A stretch of 41,802 bases of DNA from an uncultured Eggerthellaceae bacterium (GCA_910588095.1 CAJUQH010000018.1:1-41802); one strand, 5' to 3'; shown: positions 7,071 to 15,949, numbered from the stretch's first letter. Numbers and translations are program-made. Notes: generated by a model not told the origin, from the sequence alone.

Positions 7071-7517
7071 ATGCGTTGCCCTGCTTGCGAGGAAGCCGAC
7101 ACCAAGGTGGTCGATTCGCGCTCGTCCGACGACGGGGAGTCCATCCGCCGTCGTCGCGAGTGCCTGAGATGCGGCCACCGCTTCACCACCTACGAGCGCC
7201 TCGGCGAACGACCTGTCATCGTCATAAAGTCCGACGGATCAGCCGAGGCCTTCGACCAGGAGAAGCTCATGCGCGGCGTGCTGATCGCCTGCGCCAAGCG
7301 CCCCGTCACGCCCGACCAGATAGAGCGCCTGGTGGCCTCCATCGAGGCGGAGCTGCGGGCACTGCCCAAGGGCGAGGTGCGCTCCTGCGACCTGGGCGAC
7401 ATGGCGCTCGCTCGCCTGGCTGGCCTCGACGACGTGGCCTATATCCGCTTCGCGAGCGTGTACAAGGACTTCCAGAACGTCGAGGAGTTCTCCCGCGCGC
7501 TGAAGGACCTGCGCTAG
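7071..7517 (+). CDS. nrdR: Transcriptional repressor NrdR
   Basis: NrdR binds ATP/dATP and represses ribonucleotide reductase genes. The 148-residue product starts MRCPACEEADTKVVDSRSSDDG, carries the four zinc-ribbon cysteines (CPAC and CLRCGHRFTTYER), and then the ATP-cone domain (KSDGSAEAFDQEKLMRG, with VAYIRFASVYKDF at the end). ATG at 7071 has AAGGAAGGAG at 7051-7060. The gene is followed after one base by dut, linking two functions in nucleotide balance, and diverges from lexA. Confidence 0.95.
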   Translation: MRCPACEEADTKVVDSRSSDDGESIRRRRECLRCGHRFTTYERLGERPVIVIKSDGSAEAFDQEKLMRGVLIACAKRPVTPDQIERLVASIEAELRALPKGEVRSCDLGDMALARLAGLDDVAYIRFASVYKDFQNVEEFSRALKDLR

Positions 7518-7518
7518 C

Positions 7519-7983
7519 ATGGCAGGAGGGGAGCAAGCCGCCCAGGCGCTGGCCGTGCCCATATGCCCCATGGCCGAGGGCGCGCAGCTGCCTGCCTACG
7601 CCTACCCGGGCGATGCGGGCATGGACCTGCGTGCTGCCGAGGACGTGGTGCTGCGCCCCTTCGAGCGCGCGACCGTGGCGTGCGGGTTCGCCATGGCCAT
7701 ACCCGAAGGCCACGCCGGGCTCGTGGTGCCGCGCAGCGGCTTGGCAGCCCGCCACGGCATATCGGTGGTCAACGGCCCCGGGCTCGTCGACAGCGGCTAC
7801 CGTGGCGAGGTGAAGGCCGTGCTCGTCAACCTCGACGCCCATGAGGCATTCGCCATACGGAAGGGCGACCGCATCGCCCAGCTGGTCATCGTGGCGGTGC
7901 CGCCCGTGCAGCTCGTCGAAGCCGACAGCCTGCCCGAGAGCGAGCGCGCGCAGAAAGGGTTCGGCAGCAGTGGTGTATCTTAG
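7519..7983 (+). CDS. dut: Deoxyuridine 5'-triphosphate nucleotidohydrolase
   Basis: dUTPase hydrolyses dUTP to dUMP and pyrophosphate. The 154-residue product shows the five trimeric dUTPase motifs in order: DAGMDLRA, PRSGLAARHGI, NGPGLVDSGYRGE, RKGDRIAQLV and the C-terminal arm ending near QKGFGSSG. The ATG follows the nrdR stop by a single base, so the two are co-transcribed and probably coupled. The C-terminal end overlaps the likely start of the next gene. Confidence 0.95.
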   Translation: MAGGEQAAQALAVPICPMAEGAQLPAYAYPGDAGMDLRAAEDVVLRPFERATVACGFAMAIPEGHAGLVVPRSGLAARHGISVVNGPGLVDSGYRGEVKAVLVNLDAHEAFAIRKGDRIAQLVIVAVPPVQLVEADSLPESERAQKGFGSSGVS

Positions 7984-8488
7984 CGAGCAGCCGGAGAAGC
8001 CGGCAACGCAGGAAGGCGCGGCCCCCGAGCCGCCTCGGACGCAGGAAGCGCCGCAGCCGCCTTCGCCAGTGCCCGAGCCGCCCAGGGGCAACATGGGCGA
8101 GCTGCGCACCATCCAGACCCTTGTCACGGTGAGCATCATCGCCGGGCCGGTATCCATGGTCATAGGCGGCGTGCTGCTGAGCACCGTGGCCCTCGTATGC
8201 GCCCTCGTGGCGTTCCTCAAGGCGCGGCGCGTGGCGGATGCCGCGGGCATCGATGCCAACCTCGTGCGCACCATGCGCCGCCAAGCGGTCCTGGGCCTTG
8301 CCATAGGCATCGTGGCGCTCGTGCTCAACGCCGTGACCCTCGCGATGCTCATGCCCGCGATAATCGAAGCGGTCCAGGCGGGCGACCTCACGCCATTGGT
8401 CGACGGCACCGCGGGCAGCGGCGTGAGCCCTTCGGATGGCCAATCGGGCAGCTCCGACGCCGCTGGAACGGGCTCTGTCTGGGGTTAA
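7973..8488 (+). CDS. Membrane protein with Pro-rich N-terminus, function unknown
   Basis: From GTG 7973 the product has about 171 residues: a Pro/Glu/Gln-rich stretch (roughly residues 5-40), a first hydrophobic segment (about 48-77), a basic loop (KARRVADAAG, RTMRRQ), a second hydrophobic segment (about 100-125) and a Gly/Ser-rich tail. No catalytic motif was recognised. The start is uncertain: GTG 7970 or 7973 follow GAAAGGG, while ATG 8093 has AGGGG at good spacing and would give a 131-residue protein without the Pro-rich part. It overlaps the end of dut, so it probably belongs to the nrdR-dut transcript. Confidence 0.7.
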   Translation: MYLSEQPEKPATQEGAAPEPPRTQEAPQPPSPVPEPPRGNMGELRTIQTLVTVSIIAGPVSMVIGGVLLSTVALVCALVAFLKARRVADAAGIDANLVRTMRRQAVLGLAIGIVALVLNAVTLAMLMPAIIEAVQAGDLTPLVDGTAGSGVSPSDGQSGSSDAAGTGSVWG

Positions 8489-8520
8489 GAACATGGTTTT
8501 CACCTGGGAGGATACCGTGC

Positions 8521-8549
8521 TTCTCCATTCTATGGGTTATATTGATAAT
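8521..8549 (+). promoter_or_regulatory. Possible promoter for the lipoprotein gene
   Basis: TTCTCC (8521-8526) and GATAAT (8544-8549) are 17 bp apart in a short AT-rich patch (about 8528-8570) within GC-rich DNA. The -10 match is good and the -35 match weak. Confidence 0.4.
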
Positions 8550-8674
8550 ATATGTTATGTAAAGTTAGGAACAAAGGCGGGCAGATCTGCGCCGCAGCCG
8601 CGACCATACCCGGCGCCCGCTGCCTGACCCCTGCTGGCCCCCTCATGGCCATCCTGAGCGAAAGGAGCCTTGCC

Positions 8675-9250
8675 ATGGCTTTGAAGAAGATACCTGCCGC
8701 TGCTTGCGCAGCGCTGCTCATGCTCACGTGCCTGCTGGGAGCTGCGGGCTGCTCCGCCCCCACGCCCGAGGACGCCATCCGCGCGTCGCTCTCCCAGAAG
8801 CTCGACGGCATCAAGAGCCTTGACGACAGCTTCCTGACCGAGCTCCAAGACGACTTGGACGTCAACCGCTTCAGCGAGTACGGCATCGACGGCAAGGAGT
8901 TCATGAAAGGCTACTTCGAGGGCTTCGACTACGCCATCGACAGCATCGTGGTGGACGGCGACACCGCCACGGCCACGGTGACGCTGCAATGCAAGAGCTT
9001 CTCCCAGTACCGCGACCAGCTCACCGCCGCCGCCAAGGAGCTCGTGGGCGACCGCAGCAAGCTGGCGTCGATGTCCAACGACGAGGTAAACGCCGCCTAC
9101 GGAGCCCTCATCACCCAGACTCTCGAGAACGTGGAGAACGCCCCTACCAGCTCCTTCACCATCACCTACCGCCTCAACGGCGAGAACGACACCTGGGAGC
9201 CCGCCAACGCCGTTGAGCACGAGATATCCTCGGCCATCCTGACCAACTAG
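8675..9250 (+). CDS. Secreted lipoprotein, DUF5105-like
   Basis: The 191-residue product has a lipoprotein signal: basic start MALKKI, a hydrophobic run and a lipobox LLGAAGC with the acceptor Cys near residue 25. The mature part is acidic and helical (EYGIDGKEFMKGYFEGFDY, then DGDTATATVTLQCKS), the pattern of small actinobacterial lipoproteins often labelled DUF5105; that family name is from memory. ATG 8675 follows AAAGGAG (8661-8667) and is preferred over the in-frame upstream start at 8552, which would place the signal peptide internally. The role is unknown. menA follows 9 nt later. Confidence 0.85.
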   Translation: MALKKIPAAACAALLMLTCLLGAAGCSAPTPEDAIRASLSQKLDGIKSLDDSFLTELQDDLDVNRFSEYGIDGKEFMKGYFEGFDYAIDSIVVDGDTATATVTLQCKSFSQYRDQLTAAAKELVGDRSKLASMSNDEVNAAYGALITQTLENVENAPTSSFTITYRLNGENDTWEPANAVEHEISSAILTN

Positions 9251-9259
9251 GGCCTGGCC

Positions 9260-10201
9260 ATGGCAGAAGCGCGCGCGAAGGCGCCCCGACGCACCCGGAA
9301 AGGCTACGAGCGGCTCACGGTTCCCATGATGGTGCAGCTTGCAGCGCCGCACACCTGGGCCGCTTCCGTCATGCCCGTGCTGCTGGCTGCCACCATGGCC
9401 CATGCCGTGACCGGGCGCCTCGACCCGGGCATGACGCTGGTGCTGCTGGCCATCTGCGTGCTCATGCAGGCTTCGGTCAACGTGCTCAACGACTACTTCG
9501 ACTACCGCAAAGGGGCCGACACGGCGGCTGACAACGTCGAGGAATCCGATGCGGTGCTGGTATACCACCAGGTCGACCCCAAAAGCGCGCTGTTTCTAGC
9601 GGTGCTGCTGCTGGCTGCCGCCTTCACCCTCGGGCTGCTGGTCATCCTCGAGGCCGGCCTCGTGCCGCTCGGCATCGCGCTGGTGGGCGCCGCCGTGGTG
9701 GCGCTCTATTCGGGCGGCAAGACCCCCATCTCGTACCTGCCTATCGGCGAGCTGGTCAGCGGCGTGGTCATGGGCGGCTTGATCCCCCTCGCCTGCTTCT
9801 ACGTGCTCGCAGAGGGCAGCTTGAGCTGGCTCGTGCTGCTGTGGTCGGTGCCGCCCATGATAGGCATCGGGCTCATCATGATGACGAACAACACCTGCGA
9901 CATCGAGAAGGACGTCTTAGCAGGCCGCCGGACGCTGCCGGTGCTCTGCGGGCGCGCTCGAGCGCGCAGCCTCTACCACGGGCTCATGGCGCTGTGGCTG
10001 GCTGCCATCATCGCCATCGTGGCGCTCTGCTTCCCTCGAGGCTGCATCGTGCTGCCCTTCATGCTGCTCGCCAGCTATCCGCTGGCTAAGGGGCTCTGGG
10101 GCAACCCGCTCGCACCCCCGGCACGGGTGGGCGCCATGGGCCAGGTATGCAGCTTGAACGTGGCGCTTGGGGCCTTCTATGCTGCCGCGTTGCTTGTCTG
10201 A
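9260..10201 (+). CDS. menA: 1,4-dihydroxy-2-naphthoate polyprenyltransferase (UbiA family)
   Basis: The 313-residue integral membrane protein prenylates 1,4-dihydroxy-2-naphthoate in menaquinone synthesis. The two Asp-rich motifs of the UbiA superfamily are clear: NDYFDYRKGAD (about residues 80-90) and NNTCDIEKDVLAGRRTLPV (about 212-230). Eight to nine hydrophobic segments are visible. MenA is favoured over other UbiA members by length and by the NVLNDYFDYRKG and AGRRTLPVLCG wording. Other men genes are not in the window. The Shine-Dalgarno is weak, so coupling to the upstream lipoprotein gene is likely. It converges on gluQRS. Confidence 0.88.
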   Translation: MAEARAKAPRRTRKGYERLTVPMMVQLAAPHTWAASVMPVLLAATMAHAVTGRLDPGMTLVLLAICVLMQASVNVLNDYFDYRKGADTAADNVEESDAVLVYHQVDPKSALFLAVLLLAAAFTLGLLVILEAGLVPLGIALVGAAVVALYSGGKTPISYLPIGELVSGVVMGGLIPLACFYVLAEGSLSWLVLLWSVPPMIGIGLIMMTNNTCDIEKDVLAGRRTLPVLCGRARARSLYHGLMALWLAAIIAIVALCFPRGCIVLPFMLLASYPLAKGLWGNPLAPPARVGAMGQVCSLNVALGAFYAAALLV

Positions 10202-10283
10202 GGGCTTTCCCAGAAGGGTTGGAGCTCCGCAACCACAGGTTGCATATCCCAGTTCATAGCCATGTTTTAGCTAGCTGGGACCC

Positions 10284-11234
10284 CTAGTGCCACAGCATCT
10301 GAACCTTGTCGGCCATGCGACCCACCCACGCCTTCAGGTCGAAGGACGCCAGCAGGGCCTCAGGCGATGCTGGCTCGCAGCTGCCTGCCAAGCCCGTGAT
10401 GCCCGCTATGTGGCCGATGATCCCTTCCGAGGTGCCGAAGCGCTCGAGCAGCGCATCGAGCCCGGCGTCATGGTCGCGCTTGGAGAGCCGCCGGTCGCAC
10501 TCTCCCACCAGCAGCGGCACATGGGCGTAGCGAGGCTCCGGCAACCCGAGGGCGCGCTGCAAGAACATCTGCTGCGGCGTCGAGCACAGCAGGTCCACCC
10601 CGCGCACAACCAGGCTCACCCCCTGGGCGGCATCGTCCACCACCACGGCCAGCTGGTACGCGAACGCGCCGTCCGAGCGCCGCACGAGGAAGTCGCCGCA
10701 TTCCGTGGCCAGATTCTGGCAGTAGGGGCCCTGCACCAGATCATCCACCGTCACTGCGAGGTCGGGCACCTCGACGCGCCAGGCGGCACGACGGCCCTCC
10801 CCTTCCCTCTTGGCCCTCTCCGAAGCGCTCAGATGGCGGCACGTGCCGGGGTACACCCTCTTCTCGCCCCGATGCGGGGCCGAGGCGGCATGGAGGTCGG
10901 CCCGAGTGCAGTAGCAGGGGTAGACCGCAGCAGCCTGGGCCAGGCGCTCAAAGGCCTCCTGGTAGGCGTCGTCGCGGTCGTGCTGGAAGAAGGGGCCCTC
11001 GTCCCACGTGAGCCCCAGGCGCTCGAAGTCACGCTGGATGCGGTCGACGTAGCAGCCCTTGGAGCGTTCGCGGTCGAGGTCCTCGAGCCGCAGCACCATC
11101 TTGCCGCCCATCGAGCGCACGATGAGCCATCCCGCCAGCGCGGCGAAGATGTTGCCCGCATGCATGACGCCGGTCGGGCTCGGCGCGAAGCGGCCCACCA
11201 CCGACGCCCCGGGGGCTGCGGCAGACGCGCCCAT
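10284..11234 (-). CDS. gluQRS: Glutamyl-Q tRNA(Asp) synthetase
   Basis: GluQ-RS is a truncated GluRS paralogue that activates glutamate and attaches it to queuosine 34 of tRNA(Asp). The 316-residue product has FAPSPTGVMHAGN (HIGH motif), LRLEDLDRER, the zinc ligands CYC (about residue 107) and the later YPGTC, a LVVRGVDLL block, and RRLSKRD (KMSKS equivalent). The anticodon-binding C-terminal half of true GluRS is missing, as expected. Its ATG directly follows the stop of the upstream paaK gene, so it is the last gene of the long operon. The link to aryl-acetate metabolism is probably only positional. Confidence 0.93.
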   Translation of the reverse strand: MGASAAAPGASVVGRFAPSPTGVMHAGNIFAALAGWLIVRSMGGKMVLRLEDLDRERSKGCYVDRIQRDFERLGLTWDEGPFFQHDRDDAYQEAFERLAQAAAVYPCYCTRADLHAASAPHRGEKRVYPGTCRHLSASERAKREGEGRRAAWRVEVPDLAVTVDDLVQGPYCQNLATECGDFLVRRSDGAFAYQLAVVVDDAAQGVSLVVRGVDLLCSTPQQMFLQRALGLPEPRYAHVPLLVGECDRRLSKRDHDAGLDALLERFGTSEGIIGHIAGITGLAGSCEPASPEALLASFDLKAWVGRMADKVQMLWH

Positions 11235-12608
11235 CTACTTGGCGCGGCGGTCGTCGACGTGCTTGGCCTTGCCCATGGTGCGCTCGATGCCGCCCGGCTC
11301 CACCAGCCGCACGCCCACGCCCACCAGCAGCGTGCCGCGCAGCTTCTCGGCTATCTTGCGGCGGATGGCCTCCATGTCGGCCAGCGAGTCGCTGAAGTGC
11401 TCGGGCCGCAGCTCGGCCTCGACCGTGAGCGCATCCATGCCGTCCACCGTCTCCACCACCACGTGGTACAGCGGCGTGACCTCGTCGATGCCGGTCAGCA
11501 CGTCCTCTATCTGGCTCGGGAACACGTTGGTTCCGCGGATGATGAGCATGTCATCGCAGCGTGAGCGCACCTTCTCCATGCGCGCCGTGGTGCGGCCGCA
11601 GGCGCAGGGCTCGGTGTGCACCCGCGTGAGGTCATGGGTGCGGTAGCGCAGCACGGGTATGGCCTGCTTGTCCAGGGGCGTGAGCACCAGCTCGCCGTAG
11701 CCGCCCGGCTCCACTGGCTCGCCGGTTTCGGGGTCGACCACCTCCCACAGGAAGTGATCCTCGGCTATGTGCTGCTGGTAGCGCTCGGCCAGGCACTCGC
11801 CCGACACGCCTGGCCCCATGACCTCGGTCAGGCCGTAGTTGTCGGTGCATACGATGTGCATGCGGCGCTCTATCTCGGCTTTGAGGCCCGGCGGGCACGG
11901 CTCGCCGCCGAACAGCCCCACCCGCAGGGTGGAAGCTTCCCAGTCGAAGCCCATGCGCTCCCCCACCTCGCAGATGTGCATGGCGTAGGAGGGCGTGGCG
12001 ATGAGCACCGTGGTGCCGTAGTCCTCGATCATCTGGATGTGCCGCTCGGTGTTGCCGCTGCCAGCCGGTATCATGGCGCAGCCGAGCTTCTGCAGGCCGT
12101 AATGCAGCCCGAAGCCGCCGGTGAACATGCCATAGCCGAAGGCCATCTGGGCGCGGTCGCCCGGCACGACGCCGGCCATCTGGACCAAGCGCGCGATGCA
12201 GTCGCTCCACACGTCCATGTCGTCGCGAGTGTAGCCCACCACGATGGGCTTGCCCGTGGTGCCCGACGAGGAATGCAGCTCGATGACCTCTTCCATGGGC
12301 ACGGCGAACAGCCCGAAGGGGAACGTGTCACGCAGCACCGCCTTGTCGGTGAAGGGCAGCTTGCGCACGTCGGCTAAGGTGCGCACGTCGTCTGGCGACA
12401 CCCCGCTCTCGTCCATGAGACGGCGGTAGTAGGGCACGTGGCGGTAGGTGTAGGCCACCTGCTCCTGCAGCTTGCGCAGCTGGAGCGCCTCGATGGCCTC
12501 GCGCGGCGCGCACTCGACCGAGCGGTCGTAGATGGGCAGGCTGTCGAAGCGCCCTTGGGCAGCCGCCTCGAGCGCCGCGCCCTTGCGGGTTATGTCGATG
12601 GTTTCCAT
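11235..12608 (-). CDS. paaK: Phenylacetate-CoA ligase family protein (copy 1)
   Basis: An AMP-forming aryl-acid:CoA ligase of 457 residues. Seen: the ATP loop SSSGTTGKP, YGMFTGGFGLHYG, TPSYAMH, the adenine-binding block FGGEPCPP with DNYGLTEVMGPG, the YRTHDLT hinge and C-terminal SRCDDMLIIRGTNVFPSQIEDVL plus GKAKHV. The cysteine pair CACGRT is typical of anaerobic PaaK forms. It follows an ACT-domain gene and the iorAB pair, pointing to indoleacetate or phenylacetate as substrate. In archaeal and bacterial fermenters such ligases either activate aryl-acetate or work with IOR products; direction here is unknown. Start ATG 12608 has AAGGA upstream. Confidence 0.9.
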   Translation of the reverse strand: METIDITRKGAALEAAAQGRFDSLPIYDRSVECAPREAIEALQLRKLQEQVAYTYRHVPYYRRLMDESGVSPDDVRTLADVRKLPFTDKAVLRDTFPFGLFAVPMEEVIELHSSSGTTGKPIVVGYTRDDMDVWSDCIARLVQMAGVVPGDRAQMAFGYGMFTGGFGLHYGLQKLGCAMIPAGSGNTERHIQMIEDYGTTVLIATPSYAMHICEVGERMGFDWEASTLRVGLFGGEPCPPGLKAEIERRMHIVCTDNYGLTEVMGPGVSGECLAERYQQHIAEDHFLWEVVDPETGEPVEPGGYGELVLTPLDKQAIPVLRYRTHDLTRVHTEPCACGRTTARMEKVRSRCDDMLIIRGTNVFPSQIEDVLTGIDEVTPLYHVVVETVDGMDALTVEAELRPEHFSDSLADMEAIRRKIAEKLRGTLLVGVGVRLVEPGGIERTMGKAKHVDDRRAK

Positions 12609-12635
12609 AAGATCCTTCTCTGGGGGATGCCGCCG

Positions 12636-13055
12636 CTAGCGCAGGCTCGCCAGCTCGTCGGGGGCAACGAGGTCGACGGGCTTAGACGCGAGCAGCTCCT
12701 CGGCGGCCTGCAGGTCGCTCACCGATATCACGATGTAAGTGGATATCATCGAGTAGCTGTAGATGATGTTGATGCCGCAGTCGGCCAGGATGCCCACCAC
12801 CCGCGCCAGCTCGCCGGGCACGTCGGCCAGGCGCAGGCAGATGACCTGCGACATGGTGCAGGCGAAGCCGGCTTGCTTGAGGGCGTCGAGCGCCGTCTCG
12901 GGCTTGTCCACGATGAAGCGGACGATGCCGTACTCGCCGGTGTCTCCCAGCGAGTAGCCGCGCACGCTGACGCCGGCTTCCTCGAAATGGGCGAGCACGC
13001 GGCTCAGATGCCCCGGCTTGCTCTCGGAGAACACGCTTATCTGCGCGATGGACAT
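12636..13055 (-). CDS. Tandem ACT-domain protein (copy 1)
   Basis: The 139-residue product consists of two ACT modules: the first starts QISVFSESKPGHLSRVLAHFEEAGVSV, the second CLRLADVPGELARVVGILADCGINI. ACT domains bind amino acids. There is no enzymatic domain. It sits between iorB and paaK, and a second paaK in the same operon has its own paralogue, so it may be an aromatic-amino-acid sensor acting on the ligase or on IOR. ATG 13055 is preceded by GGAAGG. It lies 6 nt after iorB. Confidence 0.88.
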   Translation of the reverse strand: MSIAQISVFSESKPGHLSRVLAHFEEAGVSVRGYSLGDTGEYGIVRFIVDKPETALDALKQAGFACTMSQVICLRLADVPGELARVVGILADCGINIIYSYSMISTYIVISVSDLQAAEELLASKPVDLVAPDELASLR

Positions 13056-13061
13056 GGCGGC

Positions 13062-13661
13062 CTACCTTCCCTCGGCGGCAGCGATGACGCTGCGGCCGGC
13101 CTCGAGCGCCTTCAGGTTCACCTCGACGGTGCGGGGCGGCACGCGCCCCTCGATGGCCTGCTGCCATGCCTCCATCGGAAAGCCCAGGAACGCCGAGAGC
13201 GCGCCGAGCAGGGCCACGTTGGACGCCTTGGCGTTGCCAGCCTCGCGGGCCAGCGCGTCGGCGGGCACGAGGAAGGCGCCTGCGGCCTCCAGGGTCTGGC
13301 GCAAGCCAGGCGGCAGGGCTGCCTTGCCCGCGGCCACCGCCATGGGCTCTATGACCTCGTCGCTGGCTATGAGGGTGCCGCCTGCGGCCTTGAAGGGCAG
13401 GTTGCGCAGCGCCTCGATGAGCTCGAAGGCCACCACGTAGTCGGCACAGCCCTCGTCGCACACCATCGAGCGCACCGCATCGCCGAAGCGCACCACGGTG
13501 GTCACGGCGCCGCCGCGCTGGGCCATGCCGTGGATCTCGGACACCTTGACGTCGCAGCCCGACGCCAGCGCCACCTGGGCCAGCAGGTCGGCCGCTAGGA
13601 TGGTGCCCTGGCCGCCCACGCCGCACAGCAGCACGGTGGTCACGTTGCCGTTCTCGTTCAT
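13062..13661 (-). CDS. iorB: Indolepyruvate:ferredoxin oxidoreductase, beta subunit
   Basis: The 199-residue product is the gamma-domain subunit of 2-oxoacid:ferredoxin oxidoreductases: VLLCGVGGQGTILAADLLAQVA, then VSEIHGMAQRGGAVTTVVRFG and the later SNVALLGALSAFLG block. With IorA it decarboxylates aryl-pyruvates to aryl-acetyl-CoA, reducing ferredoxin. The preceding in-frame codon is GTG, but ATG 13661 has better spacing to GGAAGG. It follows iorA by 20 nt. Confidence 0.94.
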   Translation of the reverse strand: MNENGNVTTVLLCGVGGQGTILAADLLAQVALASGCDVKVSEIHGMAQRGGAVTTVVRFGDAVRSMVCDEGCADYVVAFELIEALRNLPFKAAGGTLIASDEVIEPMAVAAGKAALPPGLRQTLEAAGAFLVPADALAREAGNAKASNVALLGALSAFLGFPMEAWQQAIEGRVPPRTVEVNLKALEAGRSVIAAAEGR

Positions 13662-13681
13662 CACCTCACGCCTTCCTTATC

Positions 13682-15421
13682 CTAAGCGCCCTGGTGCTCG
13701 ATGGCGCCAAAGCGGCAGTACGGGGCGCATTGGCCGCAGCCGACGCACGCCTCGGGATCGATACGGGAGCAGCCCGTGGCCGCGTCGAGCGAGATGGCCG
13801 GGCAGCCCAGGGTGGCGCACACGCCGCAGCCGGTGCAGCTGGCCGTCACCCAGAAGGGGGTCTCGCGCTTGCGCTCGAGCAGGATGCATGGGCTGCGGAA
13901 CACCAGCACCGACAGCCGGTCGCGAGCCGCCGTGGCCTCCTTGAGCGCCGCGCGCACCGCCGTCATGTCGTTCGGGTCCACCGTGCGCACGTCCTCGATG
14001 CCGAGCGCCCCCAGGATTCCCTCCAGGTCGAGCTCGCGGCTCGGGCGCTGCTGCAGCGTCACGCCGTTGAAGGGGTTGCCCTGGCGGCCGGTCATGGCCG
14101 TGGTGCGGTTGTCAAGGACGCACACCGTTCCCGTGCCCTGGTTGTACACCGTGGATATGAGCGAGCTCAGGCCCGAGTGCGCGAAGGTGGAGTCGCCGAT
14201 GACCGCCACGACGGGGCGGCCCTCCCCCTCCCCGAGCGCCAGCTCGAAGCCATGGGCCATGGAAACGGAAGCCCCCATGTCCACGCAGGTGTCCATGGCA
14301 GCCAAGGGCGGCAGCGCGCCCAAGGTGTAGCAGCCGATGTCGCCGGTGACGATGGCCCGCAGGCGCGAGAGCTCCTTGAACACAACGCGATGCGGGCAGC
14401 CCGCGCAGAGGGCCGGGGGTCGGGCGGGAACGTCGGGCGCGGCAGGCGCGGCCTCGGGCAGCGGGCGGCCGAACGCCTTGCGCAGCGCGCCAGGGGTGAG
14501 CTCGCCCGCGGCCGGCAGCGGCCCGCACGGCGGCTCGGCCACGGCGATGCCGCACGCGCGCACGGCGTCGCTCAGGTACGACGATGCCTCGTCGGCCACG
14601 TACAGCGCATCCACCATGCCGGCGAAGCGGCGCAGCAGCCCCTCGGGCAACGGCCACACGGCACCCAGCTTCAGCACCGATGCGTCGGGCAGCGCTTCCT
14701 TCACGTACTGGTAGGCCGCGCCCGAGCACACGACGCCCACCTCGGCCGAGCCCTCCTCCACCACGTTGTAGGGGCACTCGTCAGCCCACTGGCGCAGGCG
14801 CTCGATGCGCTCGAGCTGCGCGAGGCGCCGCGGCCGGGCGTAGGCGGGCATCATGACCCACTTCGACGGGTCCTTCTCGTAGGGGCGCGCCTCGGCCTCG
14901 ACGCGGCTGCCCGGCTCGACCGGGGTGCGCGTGTGGGATATGCGCACCGTGGAGCGCAGCATGAAGGGCACGTCGAACTCCTCGGAGAGCGCGTAGGCAT
15001 CGCGGGCGAAGCGCAGCGCCTCGGTCGAGTCGGCCGGCTCGAGGCAGGGAATGTGGGCCGCCTGGGCATAGTAGCGCGAATCCTGCTCGTCCTGGGACGA
15101 GTGCATGCCCGGGTCGTCGGCAGCCAGCACCACCATGCCGCCGCCGACGCCGGTGTAGGCGGCCGTGAACAGCGGGTCGGCCGCCACGTTCACGCCCACG
15201 TGCTTCATGCAGGCCAGCACCCGCGCCCCAGCAGCCGAGGCCCCCAGCGCCACCTCGACGGCCACCTTCTCGTTGGTGCACCACTCGGCATAGACGCCGG
15301 GCTTGGCTGCCAGCGCCTCAAGCGTCTCGGTGGAGGGCGTGCCCGGGTAGGCGGCGCCGATGCGCACCCCCGCCTCCCAGGCCCCCTGGGCTATGGCCTC
15401 GTTCCCTGACAGCAGCTCCAT
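13682..15421 (-). CDS. iorA: Indolepyruvate:ferredoxin oxidoreductase, alpha subunit
   Basis: The 579-residue subunit carries the pyrimidine-binding domain (GNEAIAQGAWEAGVRIGAAYPGTPSTE), the TPP-binding domain with CAGCPHR, GDIGCYTLG and GDSTFAHSGL followed about 20 residues later by DNRTTAMTGRQ, and a C-terminal dicluster ferredoxin domain (CTGCGVCATLGCP and CVGCGQCAPYC). The third CxxC pattern and the cysteine-rich end pass electrons to ferredoxin. Substrates of characterised enzymes are indole-, phenyl- and hydroxyphenyl-pyruvate from Trp, Phe and Tyr. ATG 15421 has AAGGGGG upstream. Confidence 0.96.
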   Translation of the reverse strand: MELLSGNEAIAQGAWEAGVRIGAAYPGTPSTETLEALAAKPGVYAEWCTNEKVAVEVALGASAAGARVLACMKHVGVNVAADPLFTAAYTGVGGGMVVLAADDPGMHSSQDEQDSRYYAQAAHIPCLEPADSTEALRFARDAYALSEEFDVPFMLRSTVRISHTRTPVEPGSRVEAEARPYEKDPSKWVMMPAYARPRRLAQLERIERLRQWADECPYNVVEEGSAEVGVVCSGAAYQYVKEALPDASVLKLGAVWPLPEGLLRRFAGMVDALYVADEASSYLSDAVRACGIAVAEPPCGPLPAAGELTPGALRKAFGRPLPEAAPAAPDVPARPPALCAGCPHRVVFKELSRLRAIVTGDIGCYTLGALPPLAAMDTCVDMGASVSMAHGFELALGEGEGRPVVAVIGDSTFAHSGLSSLISTVYNQGTGTVCVLDNRTTAMTGRQGNPFNGVTLQQRPSRELDLEGILGALGIEDVRTVDPNDMTAVRAALKEATAARDRLSVLVFRSPCILLERKRETPFWVTASCTGCGVCATLGCPAISLDAATGCSRIDPEACVGCGQCAPYCRFGAIEHQGA

Positions 15422-15463
15422 CGGCTGCCCCCTTCCTGTCGAAAGCCGCGCAGCGGCGGTCAG

Positions 15464-15907
15464 TCAGTCTTCCTCGAACAGCAGCGAGAACGTGCCTATC
15501 TGGATGAAGTCGCCGCTCCGGAGCGCTTTCGACTCGATGCTGCTGTTGTTGACCCACACCCCGTTGAACGAGTTCTCGTCGGTGAGCACGTAGGCGCCGC
15601 CCTCGCGGTGCAGCCGCGCGTGCAGCCGCGACACCGTCATGTCGTTGAGGAACACCGAGCACTGGGGCGTGCGGCCGATGGTGAGGTCGTCGCCGGCCAG
15701 GTGGTACACCACCCCGGCCGCCGGGCCGCGCACCACCTGGAGCGTGGCGCCGTGGTCGGGCGTGGGCACGGCGCCCACCCCTTCGGCGTCCAGCGGCGTG
15801 GGCGTGAAGCCGCGAGTGGTGCCGCGCAGGTTGTAGCCGCAGCGGCCGCAGGCTTCCTCGTCGTCGCCGATGGGCGCTTGGCATATGGGGCAGAGACTTT
15901 GGGGCAT
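15464..15907 (-). CDS. Zinc-ribbon plus FHA-domain protein
   Basis: The 147-residue product begins with a small zinc ribbon (CPICQAP then CGRCGY), has a short linker, and ends with a forkhead-associated domain (DDLTIGRTPQCSVFLNDMTVSRLHARL, then NSFNGVWVNN and GDFIQIGTFSLLFEED). FHA domains bind phosphothreonine, so it may read Ser/Thr-kinase signals. The second ATG (15907) is the likely start: AAGGAG sits 6 nt before it, inside the codons of the first in-frame ATG at 15922. No kinase gene is present nearby. It is wedged between cell-wall and IOR genes in the long operon. Confidence 0.88.
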   Translation of the reverse strand: MPQSLCPICQAPIGDDEEACGRCGYNLRGTTRGFTPTPLDAEGVGAVPTPDHGATLQVVRGPAAGVVYHLAGDDLTIGRTPQCSVFLNDMTVSRLHARLHREGGAYVLTDENSFNGVWVNNSSIESKALRSGDFIQIGTFSLLFEED

Positions 15908-15949
15908 GGGTTGCTCCTTCATCGTCGGTCGGGCCCGCTAGGCGGCCCG

